A DNA stretch of 64,000 bases from Synechococcus sp. PCC 7335 (GTDB lineage Bacteria; Cyanobacteriota; Cyanobacteriia; Phormidesmidales; Phormidesmidaceae). The notes below the pieces were generated by a model. The model did not search any database and was not told the origin of the DNA. It saw nothing but the letters and a program-made list of their open reading frames with translations. The stretch spans positions 1-64,000 of the forward strand of contig NZ_DS989907.1 in NCBI RefSeq assembly GCF_000155595.1. The letters run 5' to 3'. The translations under genes and the position numbers were made by a program. Below are positions 63,527 through 64,000 of this stretch, one piece after another. Numbering within the stretch: the stretch's first letter is position 1; the number at the start of each line of letters is the position of its first letter.

Positions 63527-64000
63527 TTAGGTAAATGAGGCGACTGGCGTGGGTGCATGTTCGACCATTCGCTCTAGCTCAGCTAGTAGCTCGACAGGCA
63601 CTCCAGTAGCAGCGATTGCTTCCTCAATAGCAATGCCGTCATCAGTCAAAATGAGAAAATTTTCCAATGCTGTCCAAGCACTCGAATCAACATCGGCCAG
63701 TCCACGCTCAAGGGCAAGTTCTTTCCCAGCCTTAACTTTTTCTAAATCATAATCTGGCCGTATCAAGCGCAGTAGAGAATCAGTATTGTTGGCATCACTT
63801 TGGCTAGTAGGCACCACAGATACAAGAGAAGTGCTGGCTGCTTGTGCAGTAACAAGATTGAGCTGAAACTGATAGATTTGCGGATTGGTACCGCTTCTAT
63901 TAGTAGTAGAAACACTTACCAATGTAGAAAGACCATTTCCGTCCACGAAGTTAGCTCCTGGCAGATCAAGACTACCGTTAAGCTGAGTGAGGCGAGCTGA
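63527..64000 (-). CDS. Transfer-operon protein, cut by the window edge
   Basis: The frame stays open to the right edge beyond the GTG at 63946, so this is the C-terminal part of a longer protein. About 157 residues are visible: an N-terminal beta-like part, then 'LLRLIRPDYDLEKVKAGKEL' and an acidic helical C-terminus. 18 bp upstream of the hydrolase. No family recognised. Confidence 0.55.
   Translation of the reverse strand, partial: SARLTQLNGSLDLPGANFVDGNGLSTLVSVSTTNRSGTNPQIYQFQLNLVTAQAASTSLVSVVPTSQSDANNTDSLLRLIRPDYDLEKVKAGKELALERGLADVDSSAWTALENFLILTDDGIAIEEAIAATGVPVELLAELERMVEHAPTPVASFT

Noticed and set aside
1-64000. CRISPR arrays, tRNA and rRNA genes
   Set aside because: No regularly spaced repeats with unique spacers and no recognisable structural RNA were seen on reading; no scanner was run.

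Overview
The window looks like part of a large cyanobacterial plasmid, or an integrated plasmid. It is littered with the HIP1 octamer GCGATCGC, which marks cyanobacterial DNA. It carries a full-length CyRepA1-type plasmid replication protein (35.6-39.2 kb), a ParA plus ribbon-helix-helix partition pair next to a repeat-rich candidate centromere (10.8-12.5 kb), and conjugative type IV secretion genes (a VirB4-like ATPase at 27-30 kb and a VirD4/TraG-like coupling protein at 58-60 kb). No rRNA, tRNA or housekeeping gene was seen, and no relaxase was recognised. The species cannot be named from this sequence.

Layout. 0-17 kb: a low-density accessory region. It holds a large Ig/IPT-like surface protein, a two-gene DprA-like plus phosphoribosyltransferase unit behind an exact cyanobacterial LexA box, small regulator genes, the partition locus, a HEPN-motif protein, and many decayed gene copies and dispersed repeats. 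17-25 kb: hypothetical and membrane genes around an intact IS605-type element (tnpA and tnpB divergent). 25-30 kb: a second TnpB element with its own small DNA-binding protein, an orphan copy of its right end, and the VirB4-like ATPase. 30-35 kb: two paralogous RTX-repeat proteins and a third TnpB element. 35-42 kb: the replication gene with a translationally coupled leader peptide and an RBS-masking hairpin, then an IsrB (HNH-less IscB relative) element that has split a host gene. 42-54 kb: a signalling and secretion block (STAND ATPase, zinc-ribbon Ser/Thr kinase with TPRs, CHAT-domain protein, two-partner secretion pair, sulfotransferase). 54-64 kb: a long reverse-strand conjugation operon with the coupling protein and a two-domain wall hydrolase, running off the right edge.

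How it fits together. Replication (CyRepA1), partition (ParA, its partner and the TGGTTTTC repeats) and transfer (VirB4, VirD4, wall hydrolase) form the plasmid backbone. Four RNA-guided nuclease elements (three TnpB, one IsrB) plus orphan element ends show heavy IS200/IS605-type traffic. The most interesting candidates are the LexA-boxed DprA-PRTase pair, the leader/hairpin in front of rep, the IsrB insertion whose empty target can be rebuilt from the flanks, the conserved 170-bp repeat pair, and the STAND-kinase-CHAT-secretion block.
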